Assembly (NCBI GenBank): GCA_041395625.1
Contig: JAWLAE010000002.1
Span: 620,001-684,000, forward strand
DNA from: CADEED01 sp041395625
GTDB lineage: Bacteria; Pseudomonadota; Gammaproteobacteria; Steroidobacterales; Steroidobacteraceae
Direction of reading: 5' to 3'
Length of the DNA stretch: 64,000 nt
Position 1 is the first letter of the stretch. Every line of letters starts with the position of its first letter. The notes beneath the pieces are model-generated. The model searched no databases. It had not been told where the DNA came from and saw nothing but the letters and a program-made list of their open reading frames with translations. Of this stretch, positions 8,953 through 17,357 are shown piece after piece. The translations under genes and the position numbers were made by a program.

Positions 8953-8981
8953 TTGACAGGTCCTGTTCTCGAACGTAGATT
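8953..8981 (+). promoter_or_regulatory. Sigma70-type promoter of tRNA-Leu
   Basis: TTGACA at 8953-8958 is a perfect -35 box, followed by a 17-bp spacer and TAGATT at 8976-8981 (four of six -10 positions). Transcription would start near 8988, about 11 bases before the mature tRNA 5' end. The element lies in the 46-bp gap to rnr and touches the rnr start codon on the other strand. Confidence 0.7.
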
Positions 8982-8998
8982 GCTGCGCCCCATCCTAA

Positions 8999-9083
8999 GC
9001 CCGGGTGGCGGAATTGGTAGACGCACTAGCTTCAGGTGCTAGCGGGTAACACCGTGGAGGTTCGAGTCCTCTCCCGGGCACCA
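8999..9083 (+). tRNA. tRNA-Leu(CAG)
   Basis: The 7-bp acceptor stem pairs GCCCGGG (8999-9005) with CCCGGGC (9073-9079), followed by A73 and an encoded CCA (9081-9083). The anticodon stem CTAGC/GCTAG encloses the loop TTCAGGT with anticodon CAG at 9033-9035, reading the leucine codon CUG. A class II variable arm (CGGGTAACACCG) and a T-arm with GGTTCGAGTCC are present. tRNA-Leu next to rnr is a conserved arrangement in many gammaproteobacteria. The catabolic region starts directly downstream. Confidence 0.97.
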
Positions 9084-9373
9084 TTAGAAACAAAAACTTA
9101 CGAGGTCTATCTCGGTTCTTTCTGTGGGCGACTCCGGTTCCCAGTCGCGCCGCGTAGCCGCCGAGCAAGTTCGACGGGAGCGAAGGATATCGGGTTTTCC
9201 GTGTGAGCAGGCGTCAGTCTGCCGCGCATTGCTGACCGAGCGGGCCTGGCATTGCCTGAAGTTATGGCGACGAGCCCTCATGGGGCTTGCCGGTAACGCG
9301 CCGCCTGAACGACGATCCATGGCATGGACACCTTCTCGCGCGCGACGCCGGCCGGGCGCATCGCTGCCAATCG
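9084..9373. other. Intergenic region after tRNA-Leu
   Basis: These 290 bases separate the tRNA from the lyase gene. I see no convincing gene, no copy of the tRNA 3' end and no integrase remnant. A promoter for the operon at 9374-14415 should lie here, but no good sigma70 or sigma54 match was found by eye. Confidence 0.4.
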
Positions 9374-10306
9374 ATGATGAGGCAGACTCCCGATCGGGTG
9401 ATCGTGCGCGAGGTTGGCATGCGCGACGGATTGCAGAGCATCACGACGATCCTGCCAACCGACCGCAAGAAGGAGTGGATGGCGGCAGCCTGCGCGGCCG
9501 GGCTACGCGAGATGGAAGTCGGCTCATTCGTGCCCGCCAAATTGGTACCGCAACTTGCGGACACGGCCGACGTGCTTCGATATGCCAAGACCATGCAAGG
9601 CCTGTTCGCATCAGTGCTGGTGCCAAACCTGCAGGGCGCCGAACGCGCGTTCGATGCTGCCGCCGATCTCATTATCCTGCCGCTCTCGGCGAGCCGCGCG
9701 CATAGTCTGGCGAACCTGCGTCGCTCACCGGATGACGTCGTGACCGAACTCGGGCGCATCCGGGGCGCACGCGACGCCGCCGGTGCCGGCACGAAGATCG
9801 AGTGCGGTATCGGTACTGCCTTCGGCTGCTCGATCCAGGGAGACGTGCAAGCTTCCGAGGTACTGCGGCTCATGCAAGCAGCGCTCGACGCGGGCGCGGA
9901 CTGCGTCAGTCTCGCGGATACGGTTGGCTACGCGAATCCTGCGGCGGTCAGCCGACTGTTCGAAGCGGCCCTACGGATTGTCGGCGAGCGGTTCTGGTGT
10001 GCGCACTTCCACGACACGCGCGGCCTGGCGCTCGCCAATGCGGCCGCCGCACTGGCCCTCGGCGTCAGGCGCTTCGACGCCTCGCTGGCCGGCATCGGCG
10101 GCTGTCCGCAAGCGCCGGGCGCGAGCGGCAATGCAACGACGGAAGATCTCGTCTTCATGCTGGACGCCATGGGATACGAAACCGGTATCGACGTGCGGGC
10201 GTTGCTGGCGCTGCGCCAGCGCGTTGTCCAGTGGATTCCGGATGAGGCGACCTATGGTTCGCTGTGGCGTGCGGGGATTCCGAAAACGACTGGAGTGGCC
10301 GCATGA
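9374..10306 (+). CDS. Hydroxymethylglutaryl-CoA lyase family protein
   Basis: DRE-TIM metallolyase that cleaves a 3-hydroxy-3-methyl-dicarboxyl-CoA; the classical reaction is HMG-CoA to acetyl-CoA and acetoacetate. The 310-residue protein has the metal/substrate motif REVGMRDGLQ (residues 12-21), the metal histidines in HFHDTRGLALAN, and the signature GGCPQAPGASGNATTEDL with the active-site cysteine. ATG codons at 9374 and 9377 are equivalent; a frame back to 9287 adds residues not found in the family. It overlaps the next gene by ATGA (10303-10306). With a CoA-transferase and an aconitase-like enzyme beside it, citramalyl-CoA-type substrates are as plausible as HMG-CoA. Confidence 0.88.
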   Translation: MMRQTPDRVIVREVGMRDGLQSITTILPTDRKKEWMAAACAAGLREMEVGSFVPAKLVPQLADTADVLRYAKTMQGLFASVLVPNLQGAERAFDAAADLIILPLSASRAHSLANLRRSPDDVVTELGRIRGARDAAGAGTKIECGIGTAFGCSIQGDVQASEVLRLMQAALDAGADCVSLADTVGYANPAAVSRLFEAALRIVGERFWCAHFHDTRGLALANAAAALALGVRRFDASLAGIGGCPQAPGASGNATTEDLVFMLDAMGYETGIDVRALLALRQRVVQWIPDEATYGSLWRAGIPKTTGVAA

Positions 10307-11460
10307 ACGCCGAGCAGTCCGCGTCGTTGCCATTGGCAGGAGTCCGCGTCGTGGAGTTCACCCACATGGTGATGGGTCCGGCATGCGGCATGATTCTCGC
10401 CGACCTCGGTGCCGAGGTGATCAAGGTCGAACCGCCCGGCGGCGACAAGACACGCAATCTGCCTGGGCTCGGACGCGGCTTCTTCCGCACCTTCAATCGC
10501 AACAAGAAGAGCATCGTGCTCGATCTGCAGTCGGCGAACGGTCGCGAGACGGCGTTGGCTTTGATCGCCGAGTGCGACGTACTGCTGGAGAACTTCCGGC
10601 CCGGCATGATGGCAGGGCTCGGGCTCAGCTATGAAGCGCTCGCCCCTGAGAACCCGCGCCTCGTGTATGTCTCGCACAAGGGTTTCCTGCCCGGGCCATA
10701 CGAGAACCGTACGGCGCTGGATGAGGTCGTGCAGATGATGGGCGGTCTCGCCTACATGACAGGGCCCGAGGGACGCCCGCTGCGCGCCGGCACGAGCGTC
10801 AATGACATCATGGGCGGGATGTTCGGCGCGATCGGCGTGCTGGCCGCGCTGCGCGAGCGAGAGCGTACCGGCCGAGGTCAGGAGATCCAGAGCGCGCTGT
10901 TCGAGAACTGTGCCTTCCTGTGCGCCCAACACGTGCAGCAGTTCTTGATGAGTGGTGAGCCTGCGCCGCCGATGCCGTCGCGCGTTTCGGCGTGGAGCGT
11001 CTACGATGTATTCAAGCTCGCCGGCGACGAGCAGCTGTTCGTGGCGGCGACGAGCGACCGTCAGTTCCAGACTCTCTGCAAGATACTCGGTCGCGCAGAT
11101 CTGGTGGCAGATCCGGACCTGGCGACCAACGCGCAGCGCGTGGCACGGCGACCGCAGCTATTGGATACGCTGGCGACGACCATGGCGACGATGACCAAGG
11201 ACGAACTCGCCGCGAAACTCGAAACGGCCGGGCTGCCCTATGCGCCTATCGTGCGGCCCGACCAACTGGTCGACGATCCGCATCTGCGCGCCAGTGGCGC
11301 ATTGGCACCGATGATCGCCGAGGACGGCACCGAGACCCAGGTGCTGTTGTTGCCGCTGACGATGGGCGGTCACAGGCCGGGGGTACGGATGCCTTTGCCG
11401 CAGATCGGCGAGCACACCGAACAGATTCTCTCTGCTCTGCGAGTGGCTCGCCCGACATGA
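10303..11460 (+). CDS. Class III CoA-transferase (CaiB/BaiF family)
   Basis: Moves CoA from an acyl-CoA donor to a carboxylic acid. The 385-residue protein starts with the typical LAGVRVVEFTHMVMGP, followed by LADLGAEVIKVEPPGGD, and has the expected catalytic aspartate at residue 168 in AGTSVNDIMGG, where family members form the aspartyl-CoA intermediate. The start at 10303 overlaps the lyase stop; the downstream start of the aconitase-like gene overlaps its stop (11457-11460), so the genes are translationally coupled. It most likely makes the CoA ester that the neighbouring lyase cleaves. The acid itself is unknown. Confidence 0.92.
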   Translation: MNAEQSASLPLAGVRVVEFTHMVMGPACGMILADLGAEVIKVEPPGGDKTRNLPGLGRGFFRTFNRNKKSIVLDLQSANGRETALALIAECDVLLENFRPGMMAGLGLSYEALAPENPRLVYVSHKGFLPGPYENRTALDEVVQMMGGLAYMTGPEGRPLRAGTSVNDIMGGMFGAIGVLAALRERERTGRGQEIQSALFENCAFLCAQHVQQFLMSGEPAPPMPSRVSAWSVYDVFKLAGDEQLFVAATSDRQFQTLCKILGRADLVADPDLATNAQRVARRPQLLDTLATTMATMTKDELAAKLETAGLPYAPIVRPDQLVDDPHLRASGALAPMIAEDGTETQVLLLPLTMGGHRPGVRMPLPQIGEHTEQILSALRVARPT

Positions 11461-13448
11461 CAACGCGCAAGGTTTCGCTCACACCCGGCAAGCGAGTGCT
11501 GTTTCTGACCAAGGACCCGGACTTGATCCGCCGCCAGTTGACCGGCGAACTCGACCTCACGATGGACGATGTCTCGATCGATCAACTGCTCGACGACGTC
11601 AACACCGATGTGATGACCCCGGCGTGGACGTGCTTCGATCACGAGCCCGAGCAGATCGCGCGCAACGCCTATGCAGGACTGATCGTAGGCGGAGAGCGCC
11701 TGTTTCGCGAAGACGCGCTGCGCGACGGGAATTTCGAAGTCATCGTCTCGGGATATCGTAAAGGCACCGGATCGTCGCGTGAGACGGCGGTGCAGGCCGA
11801 GAAATGGAGTGGCATCCGGATCGCGATCGCCGCCTCGTTCGCGCCGATTCACGCGCGCAACAACATCTGCCAGGGCGTGCTGATGGCCGATCATGCGGTG
11901 CTGCGCCGCTTGCAGGCCGGCGAAGCCGTGTCACTCGAGACGTTCATGGCAGGACGCGACGCCGTCGAGCGCGAGATCATCGCGGCGGGCGGCCTGTTCA
12001 ATTACTCACAACAGCTCGCGACCGGCGAACGACAGCCGCCGGTGTTGCCGGCGCGCGCGCCGCGGCCACTGACGATCGCCGAAAAGATTCTCGAGCGTCA
12101 CTTGCTGGCGTCGCCGGGTCACGGCGTCCTGCGACCCGGGGATGCCGTGGTCGTTAGTGTCGACAGCGGCTACTCGCACGACTACACGAGTGCCCAGGTG
12201 CATCATTTCCTGCGTGAGGAATACGGACCCGAGTACAAAGTGCGCAACCCGGCGCGCTTCGCGGCATTCGAGGATCACCTGGTTTACGCGGATGAGGTGC
12301 CGCAACTGCAGGCATTCGCGCCGAAGATCGAACGCCTGCGCCGGTTGCAGCGCGAGTTCCAGCGTCACACGGGTGTGCGCGACTACGCCGCGACTGCTGG
12401 TGTCTCGCCCGGGATTTGCCACCAGGTCGCGCGCGAGGCATTGATCGAGCCTGGTGATTTCGTCCAGGCTACCGATTCGCACACCTGTATGGGGGGCGCG
12501 AGCAATGCGCTCGCCTGGGGTGTTGGCGCAACGGAGTACGCTGCTCTGCTGCACTCCGGCATGACGGCTGTCACGGTGCCTGAGTCGATCCGCTTCGAAC
12601 TGCACGGACGACTCGCGTCGAACGTCACGGCGAAGGATGTGATGCTGCACATCCTCGCGACTTTCGCGCGCGCGCAGCAAACGCTCGGCCGCGTCATGGA
12701 GTTCGGTGGTCCTGGGCTTGCGAGCCTGCCAGTGGACGAGCGCGCCACACTCGCGAACATGGCAACCGAATGCGCCGCCCGCACGGGCGTGTTCGAGGCC
12801 GATGAGGCGTTGTTCGACTGGTTAGTCGAGCGGCGTCCCGGTGGCGATGTGCAAGCCTGGCGCCGGCGCGCCGTCGCACCCGATGCCGATGCGCACTACG
12901 ACGGCGGCGTGCATCGCATCGAGCTGGGCGCGATCGAACCGATGGTTGCCACACCCGGCGATCCCGATCGCGGCATCCCCTCGGATCCGGGCAATGGTGA
13001 GCGCGTCGCCGCTCTGGGCGATATCCGGATCGACATCGCCTACGGCGGATCCTGTACTGCCGGCAAGCACACGGATCTCGATCTTTACGCCCAGGTCGTG
13101 CAACGAGCGGTCGCGGCAGGCCGTCGCGTCGCCCCGGGGGTTCGATTTCTGATTCAGTATGGTTCGGCGGACGTCGAAGCCTACGCTCACCGCAAAGGCT
13201 ATGTCGCGCTGTTCGAGCGCGCCGGCGTACGCACCATCAAGCCGGGCTGCGGTGCCTGCATTGGCTGCGGTCCTGGCACGTCGGAGCGGGCATCGCAGGT
13301 CACCGTCTCGGCGATCAACCGCAACTTCAAGGGTCGTTCGGGGCCGGGCGCGTTGTGGCTCGCATCGCCGCTGACGGTCGCCGCAAGCGCCTTCGAAGGC
13401 CGAATCACCGCCTGGTCCGAGAATCTCTGGAGTGGCGAGCATGGCTGA
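11457..13448 (+). CDS. Aconitase-family hydro-lyase, swivel domain first
   Basis: Fe-S (de)hydratase related to isopropylmalate isomerase and aconitase, fused into one 663-residue chain. The small LeuD-like swivel domain comes first (about 1-190, with GTGSSRE at 103-109), followed by a LeuC-like body beginning TIAEKILERH at 206. The cluster ligands are visible: Cys533 in GGSCTAGKHTD, then Cys598 and Cys601 in GCGACIGCGP, with DSHT at 340-343. The order matches aconitase B without its N-terminal HEAT domain; classical AcnA has the swivel last. The start is ATG 11457, coupled to the CoA-transferase. Likely substrate is a C5-C7 hydroxy-diacid; citrate, citramalate and isopropylmalate types cannot be told apart by eye. 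Confidence 0.88.
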   Translation: MTTRKVSLTPGKRVLFLTKDPDLIRRQLTGELDLTMDDVSIDQLLDDVNTDVMTPAWTCFDHEPEQIARNAYAGLIVGGERLFREDALRDGNFEVIVSGYRKGTGSSRETAVQAEKWSGIRIAIAASFAPIHARNNICQGVLMADHAVLRRLQAGEAVSLETFMAGRDAVEREIIAAGGLFNYSQQLATGERQPPVLPARAPRPLTIAEKILERHLLASPGHGVLRPGDAVVVSVDSGYSHDYTSAQVHHFLREEYGPEYKVRNPARFAAFEDHLVYADEVPQLQAFAPKIERLRRLQREFQRHTGVRDYAATAGVSPGICHQVAREALIEPGDFVQATDSHTCMGGASNALAWGVGATEYAALLHSGMTAVTVPESIRFELHGRLASNVTAKDVMLHILATFARAQQTLGRVMEFGGPGLASLPVDERATLANMATECAARTGVFEADEALFDWLVERRPGGDVQAWRRRAVAPDADAHYDGGVHRIELGAIEPMVATPGDPDRGIPSDPGNGERVAALGDIRIDIAYGGSCTAGKHTDLDLYAQVVQRAVAAGRRVAPGVRFLIQYGSADVEAYAHRKGYVALFERAGVRTIKPGCGACIGCGPGTSERASQVTVSAINRNFKGRSGPGALWLASPLTVAASAFEGRITAWSENLWSGEHG

Positions 13449-14415
13449 ACCGCTGGTCGTCCTGCTGTACTCCAGTCGGTTCGTCTCCGACGAGGCGCTC
13501 GCGCTGCTCGGTGAACTCGTGCCACCGGGCTTTCGCTGGCTGCCGGTCGAACAAGGCGCGGGCCGCGACGCGCGGGCGGCAGCCTTCGCGGCGGCGAACT
13601 ACATCTTCGGTTACTTGGGCGATCCGACAACGGACGAACTCGACACCGCCCGGCATCTGCGCCTGTTCCAGCTCCTGAGCGCTGGCTATGACTGGCTCGA
13701 TGTCGAGGCATTCCGCAGCCGTGGCATCCCGTTGGCCAACAACGAAGGCAGCAACGCCGTCAGCACAGCTGAACATGCGGTGCTGCTGATGCTGGCACTG
13801 CTGAAGCAACTGCCGCAGCATCATGCCGCTACCGTCCGCGGCGAGTGGCTCGCGATGGCCCACGCTATGCAAATGTACGAGTTGCGCGGCAAAGTGGTCG
13901 GGCTCGTCGGCTTCGGCAATATTGCGCGCCAGGTCGCAAGACGCGTGCACGCGTTCGACGCTGTCGTGCGCTACTCGAAACCGCAGCGCGCATCGAGCGA
14001 GCTCGAGCAGCCGAGCGGAGCGCAGCATCGCAGCCTCGACGAACTGTTCTCCGAGAGCGACATCATCAGCCTGCACGCGCCGCTGACACCCGCGACCCGC
14101 GGCATGATCGATGCGCGCGCGCTCGCGCGTATGCGCCGCGGCAGCTGGCTGATCAACACGGCGCGCGGTGCGCTCGTTGACGAGACGGCTTTGGTCGAAG
14201 CGCTCGTCGACGGCCACCTCAGCGGCGCGGGCCTCGACGTGTTTGCGCATGAACCGGTGGACCCGGGCTCGCCGCTGCTGCGACTGCCGAACGTGGTACT
14301 GACGCCGCACGTCGCGGGCAGCACGCGCGATACCTGGCTACATCGCATGGCGGCAGCGTGGACCAACGTCAGGCGCATCGAGGCAGGCGAGGAACCAGCT
14401 TCGCGGATCGTCTAG
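13441..14415 (+). CDS. D-2-hydroxyacid dehydrogenase
   Basis: NAD(P)-dependent enzyme of the formate/glycerate dehydrogenase fold reducing a 2-oxoacid. The 324-residue protein contains the nucleotide-binding motif GLVGFGNIARQVA near residue 153, the NTARGALVDE segment around the catalytic arginine, and LTPHVAGST with the catalytic histidine near residue 285. ATG 13441 has GGAG at 13429-13432 and overlaps the preceding stop by 8 bp; a GTG nine bases earlier is less likely. As last gene of the four-gene operon it may reduce the 2-oxoacid released by the lyase step, for example pyruvate if citramalyl-CoA is the intermediate. Confidence 0.88.
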   Translation: MAEPLVVLLYSSRFVSDEALALLGELVPPGFRWLPVEQGAGRDARAAAFAAANYIFGYLGDPTTDELDTARHLRLFQLLSAGYDWLDVEAFRSRGIPLANNEGSNAVSTAEHAVLLMLALLKQLPQHHAATVRGEWLAMAHAMQMYELRGKVVGLVGFGNIARQVARRVHAFDAVVRYSKPQRASSELEQPSGAQHRSLDELFSESDIISLHAPLTPATRGMIDARALARMRRGSWLINTARGALVDETALVEALVDGHLSGAGLDVFAHEPVDPGSPLLRLPNVVLTPHVAGSTRDTWLHRMAAAWTNVRRIEAGEEPASRIV

Positions 14416-14429
14416 ACCTGCAGCGACGG

Positions 14430-14948
14430 TCAGTCGCGCAAGGCACGCCACACGATCACGGGCGTGACCAGCCAGGCGAGCAGCGTAAAGTAGGCGACGA
14501 AGAACGCGAGCATGCCCGCAAAAGTCCAACGGTCTGGCAGGACGCCCGCTGCCGACAAGGCGTAGCACAGCCCGTAGGTCAGCGGCACGAATAGCAGCGT
14601 CACGATGAGTGCCAGCACGATACCGCGCAACAGTACGTTGCCAGGCAGCGCGGCGCCGACGCGTGAACCTTCGCCGGGGGCGAGCCGACCCACCGCACCC
14701 CGCCGGACTCGCGCACGGATGACCAGCGACAGTACGATCGTCACCAACAAAGTGAAATTGAACGTGCCCGGCAGTATCCCGAAGATCCCATCCGGCGCTG
14801 CGGCGAGCGGCTCGATGCTCGCCTGACCTCGAAAGATCAGCCAAGTGAGCACCGCGGCGATCACGATGGTGGCCAGGGTATTGGCGACGGTTTCGCGGCG
14901 TACCATCGCCGCCTGCTCGGCAGGCGCCACACTGGAATCGACTGTCAT
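14430..14948 (-). CDS. Four-helix membrane protein of unknown function
   Basis: The 172-residue product has four hydrophobic segments (about residues 22-42, 54-80, 107-131 and 140-165), with a basic loop RARVRRGAVGR between helices 2 and 3. I do not recognise a family or active residues. It converges with the hydroxyacid dehydrogenase, ending 14 bp after it, and is divergent from the LysR gene with 145 bp between their starts. Confidence 0.7.
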   Translation of the reverse strand: MTVDSSVAPAEQAAMVRRETVANTLATIVIAAVLTWLIFRGQASIEPLAAAPDGIFGILPGTFNFTLLVTIVLSLVIRARVRRGAVGRLAPGEGSRVGAALPGNVLLRGIVLALIVTLLFVPLTYGLCYALSAAGVLPDRWTFAGMLAFFVAYFTLLAWLVTPVIVWRALRD

Positions 14949-15024
14949 GTGTTCATGCTCCAGCCGGGAGGCCGCAGCGGCAAGCTCCTTGAGTGCCGGC
15001 CGCCATAACTCCCGGTAGCAGGCG

Positions 15025-15053
15025 TTGCATCGGCCGCGATTTCAATTTATATA
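15025..15053 (+). promoter_or_regulatory. Sigma70-type promoter of the LysR gene
   Basis: TTGCAT at 15025-15030, a 17-bp spacer and TATATA at 15048-15053 form a good promoter about 40 bp before the LysR start at 15094. The AT-rich stretch stands out from the GC-rich surroundings. Autoregulation by the LysR protein would be expected here, but I could not define a clear T-N11-A operator. Confidence 0.6.
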
Positions 15054-15093
15054 GATCGAGTCAGCCATTACTATCGTTTATGCCGAGGCCCAC

Positions 15094-16017
15094 ATGGAAT
15101 TGCTCGATTCTAGACGCCTGCGACACTTCCTGGCGGTATACGACCTGCGCAGCATCGGCCAGGCTGCGGAGAAGTTGTTCCTGACGCAGCCTGCACTGTC
15201 CAAAAGTATCCGCCAGCTAGAGGAAGATCTCGAAATCAAGTTGTTCGATCGCACGGCACTCGGCGTCGTGCCGACCGTGTATGGCGATGCGCTCGCGCAG
15301 CACGCACGCGTTATTCGTTCCGAAATGCGGCATGCCGAGACGGCGATCGCGAATCTGCGGGGGGCTGTCAAAGGACATGTGACGATCGGCGTCGGGCCCA
15401 GCGTCGCCTCGAGCCTGATGCCGCTCGCCACCGAGAAACTGCGCAAGACCAAGCCGGGGATTCATCTCACCATCATCGAGGGACTGGTCGATACCATCTT
15501 GCCGGCGTTGCGTCGTGGCGAGCTCGATCTCGCTGTCGGCGCCTGGCCGCGGGTCGCCGACAGCGACATCACAGCCGACACGCTGGTACACGATCGCATC
15601 TGTGTCGTGGCCTCACCCAAGCACCCTCTGGCTCGCAAGCGCAGCGTGCAGTTGTCAGACCTGCTGGAGTACCCCTGGATCCTACCGCCCGAATCGCAAC
15701 GCTGGCGACAGATCCTGGAGGAGACATTTTTCGCCAAAGGCCTGTCGCCGCCAGTGCCGTCGGTCACCAGCAACTCGACCAGTTTCATCCGGACCGTGCT
15801 GCTCGACGGGCAGTCGCTCAGCTACCTGCCGCTGCAAAGCCTGCCGGTGCGCACCCGCACCAGTACGCTGGTGGCGCTGGCGGCCGACGAATTGTCACGC
15901 GATGTCGAAGTGACGATCTCGCGCCGCGAGCGCGCCGTCCTGTCACCCTCAGCGCACGCCTTCATGGGCGTCATCCGCGAGATCGCGGCCGATACCGAGG
16001 CGAAACTCGATGCCTAG
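15094..16017 (+). CDS. LysR-family transcriptional regulator
   Basis: The 307-residue protein has an N-terminal winged helix-turn-helix (RRLRHFLAVYDLRSIGQAAE, then LTQPALSKSIRQLEEDL) and a periplasmic-binding-protein-like effector domain from about residue 90 (GHVTIGVGPS). LysR proteins respond to small acids or aromatics and usually control neighbouring operons. It converges with the Rieske oxygenase gene 31 bp downstream and is divergent from the membrane protein at 14430-14948, so its target is either its own promoter region, the lyase/aconitase operon or the catabolic operon starting at 24772. Which one cannot be read here. Confidence 0.93.
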   Translation: MELLDSRRLRHFLAVYDLRSIGQAAEKLFLTQPALSKSIRQLEEDLEIKLFDRTALGVVPTVYGDALAQHARVIRSEMRHAETAIANLRGAVKGHVTIGVGPSVASSLMPLATEKLRKTKPGIHLTIIEGLVDTILPALRRGELDLAVGAWPRVADSDITADTLVHDRICVVASPKHPLARKRSVQLSDLLEYPWILPPESQRWRQILEETFFAKGLSPPVPSVTSNSTSFIRTVLLDGQSLSYLPLQSLPVRTRTSTLVALAADELSRDVEVTISRRERAVLSPSAHAFMGVIREIAADTEAKLDA

Positions 16018-16048
16018 CCTGGTCTTCGGTTCGGCCGGTTCGCGAGCG

Positions 16049-17029
16049 TTAGCGCAGGTACTCCCGCGCCGGATGCGCCCGCGGATAGCTCCGTACGAAC
16101 TGTAGCCAGCGCCCCAACTGTTGATCCGCCTTGGTCAGATTGCGCGCCGAAAAGTGTGCGGTATCGATCAGCGGATAGTCCTCTTGCACCATGGTGCCGA
16201 AGCGACGTTGCAGGATCTCGAGAATCTCGGGCGGATTGGGATCGTCCTGCGGCAGGATCACCGACGTGTAGATGTCGCATTCGCCCGGCTTTGGCAGCCC
16301 GAACGGTGCTACCAACCCAAAGCGCCGTTTGCCCAACCAGCCATGTACGAAGAACACACTCATGCCGGTGAGTGTGGGCGTGAACTCGAACTGCTGGCCG
16401 TCGACGCGCGTGCGCATCGTGTAGCGAAAGCCGTTGTCGTTCCACTCCATGGTGGAATGCGCGTGCGGTACATCGAAATCGAAACCATGCAGCAACAGGA
16501 AATGCTGCCAGTCAGGCGTGTTGGCCATCATCGTCCACGGATCACAATGGATGCGCACGACCGGCGCGGGATAGGCGACTGCCTCGTCCACGCCGATATG
16601 TAGATCCGGCAAGGCCCAGTCCGCCTGTTCGCCATTGAACGCAAACACGACGCCGTAGCGTTCCGCCGTCGGGAACTCGAACAAGCGCGCACGCGGTGGT
16701 GGCGGATCGCCGCTGCCAGTCTTGACGCAACGGCCCGCCGCGCCATATTCCCAATGATGGAACGGGCAGCGCAGCGTGTTGCCTTCGACTTTGCCGTGCG
16801 CCAGATCGACGCCGAGGTGCGCGCAATACGCCGACAACACCCGCGCTACGCCATCGTCGCCGCGCATGATGACGATACGTCCGTCGAGAAACCCGCGGCC
16901 GATGACCGCGCCCGGTGCAACGTCAGTCGAATAACAGACCGGAAACCACGAGCGCGAAAACCCACCTTCACCCTCGGGCGGCACCCGCAATGCCTGTGCA
17001 GGCACGCCGCCCTCGCCGCTCGAAGTCAT
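16049..17029 (-). CDS. Rieske non-heme iron oxygenase
   Basis: Terminal oxygenase component that hydroxylates rings or demethylates using a separate reductase. The 326-residue protein has the Rieske ligands Cys69/His71 (YCAHLGVDLAHG) and Cys88/His91 (CPFHHWEY) and the mononuclear iron site N170-x2-D173-x2-H176-x4-H181 (NTPDWQHFLLLH), a pattern close to 3-ketosteroid 9-alpha-hydroxylase (KshA)-type enzymes. The start is ATG 17029, overlapping the upstream stop by ATGA; an upstream frame to 17215 is not coding. No intact ferredoxin reductase is nearby; the only candidate, at 31106-31798, is broken. It is the last gene of the ten-gene operon. Confidence 0.92.
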   Translation of the reverse strand: MTSSGEGGVPAQALRVPPEGEGGFSRSWFPVCYSTDVAPGAVIGRGFLDGRIVIMRGDDGVARVLSAYCAHLGVDLAHGKVEGNTLRCPFHHWEYGAAGRCVKTGSGDPPPPRARLFEFPTAERYGVVFAFNGEQADWALPDLHIGVDEAVAYPAPVVRIHCDPWTMMANTPDWQHFLLLHGFDFDVPHAHSTMEWNDNGFRYTMRTRVDGQQFEFTPTLTGMSVFFVHGWLGKRRFGLVAPFGLPKPGECDIYTSVILPQDDPNPPEILEILQRRFGTMVQEDYPLIDTAHFSARNLTKADQQLGRWLQFVRSYPRAHPAREYLR

Positions 17030-17337
17030 TTTTCCGTCATGACTTCGCCGGTGACGTTGTCGACGATCACCGGTGTGTCGAGCAGCGTGATCTCCGGCTC
17101 CGACCCAGTCTGTTCCTTGATCTTGGCACGCGCAAAAGCGTAGAACTTCTCCGCGTCCGCACGGTTCTCCCACAGGTAGATGCCCATGCCGTAGCCCTCT
17201 TCGAAATTGAGGCAAATGTACTTGCGAACGAGCCCCGGGCGACCCTTGTAGACCGGGATCGTCTCGTGGATCTCTTCGATCGCCTTTTCTTTCGTGAGGC
17301 CGGGACGCAGTTTGAAGCGGGAGATTCCTGTGATCAT
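17026..17337 (-). CDS. YdhR-like dimeric alpha/beta-barrel protein
   Basis: The 103-residue protein begins MITGISRFKLRPG and contains GLVRKYICLNFEEGYGMGIYL followed by WENRADAEKFY, which is the pattern of YdhR-type putative monooxygenases: a short ferredoxin-like fold ending in a strand with a Gly-rich turn. The function of the family is poorly defined; members often sit in aromatic degradation clusters. The start at 17337 has AGGAG upstream. It overlaps the Rieske gene start by four bases and follows the acyl-CoA dehydrogenase by 20 bp. Confidence 0.75.
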   Translation of the reverse strand: MITGISRFKLRPGLTKEKAIEEIHETIPVYKGRPGLVRKYICLNFEEGYGMGIYLWENRADAEKFYAFARAKIKEQTGSEPEITLLDTPVIVDNVTGEVMTEK

Positions 17338-17357
17338 CTTGCTCAGTCTCCTAAAGT

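Noticed and set aside
9063..9083. tRNA 3' end as an attachment site with a second copy elsewhere
   Set aside because: I looked for the last bases of the tRNA around the far end of the catabolic block and elsewhere and found no convincing copy or integrase.
10992..11456. N-terminal extension of the aconitase-like protein
   Set aside because: This part overlaps the CoA-transferase gene in another frame and shows no homology; the ATGA-coupled start at 11457 fits the family.
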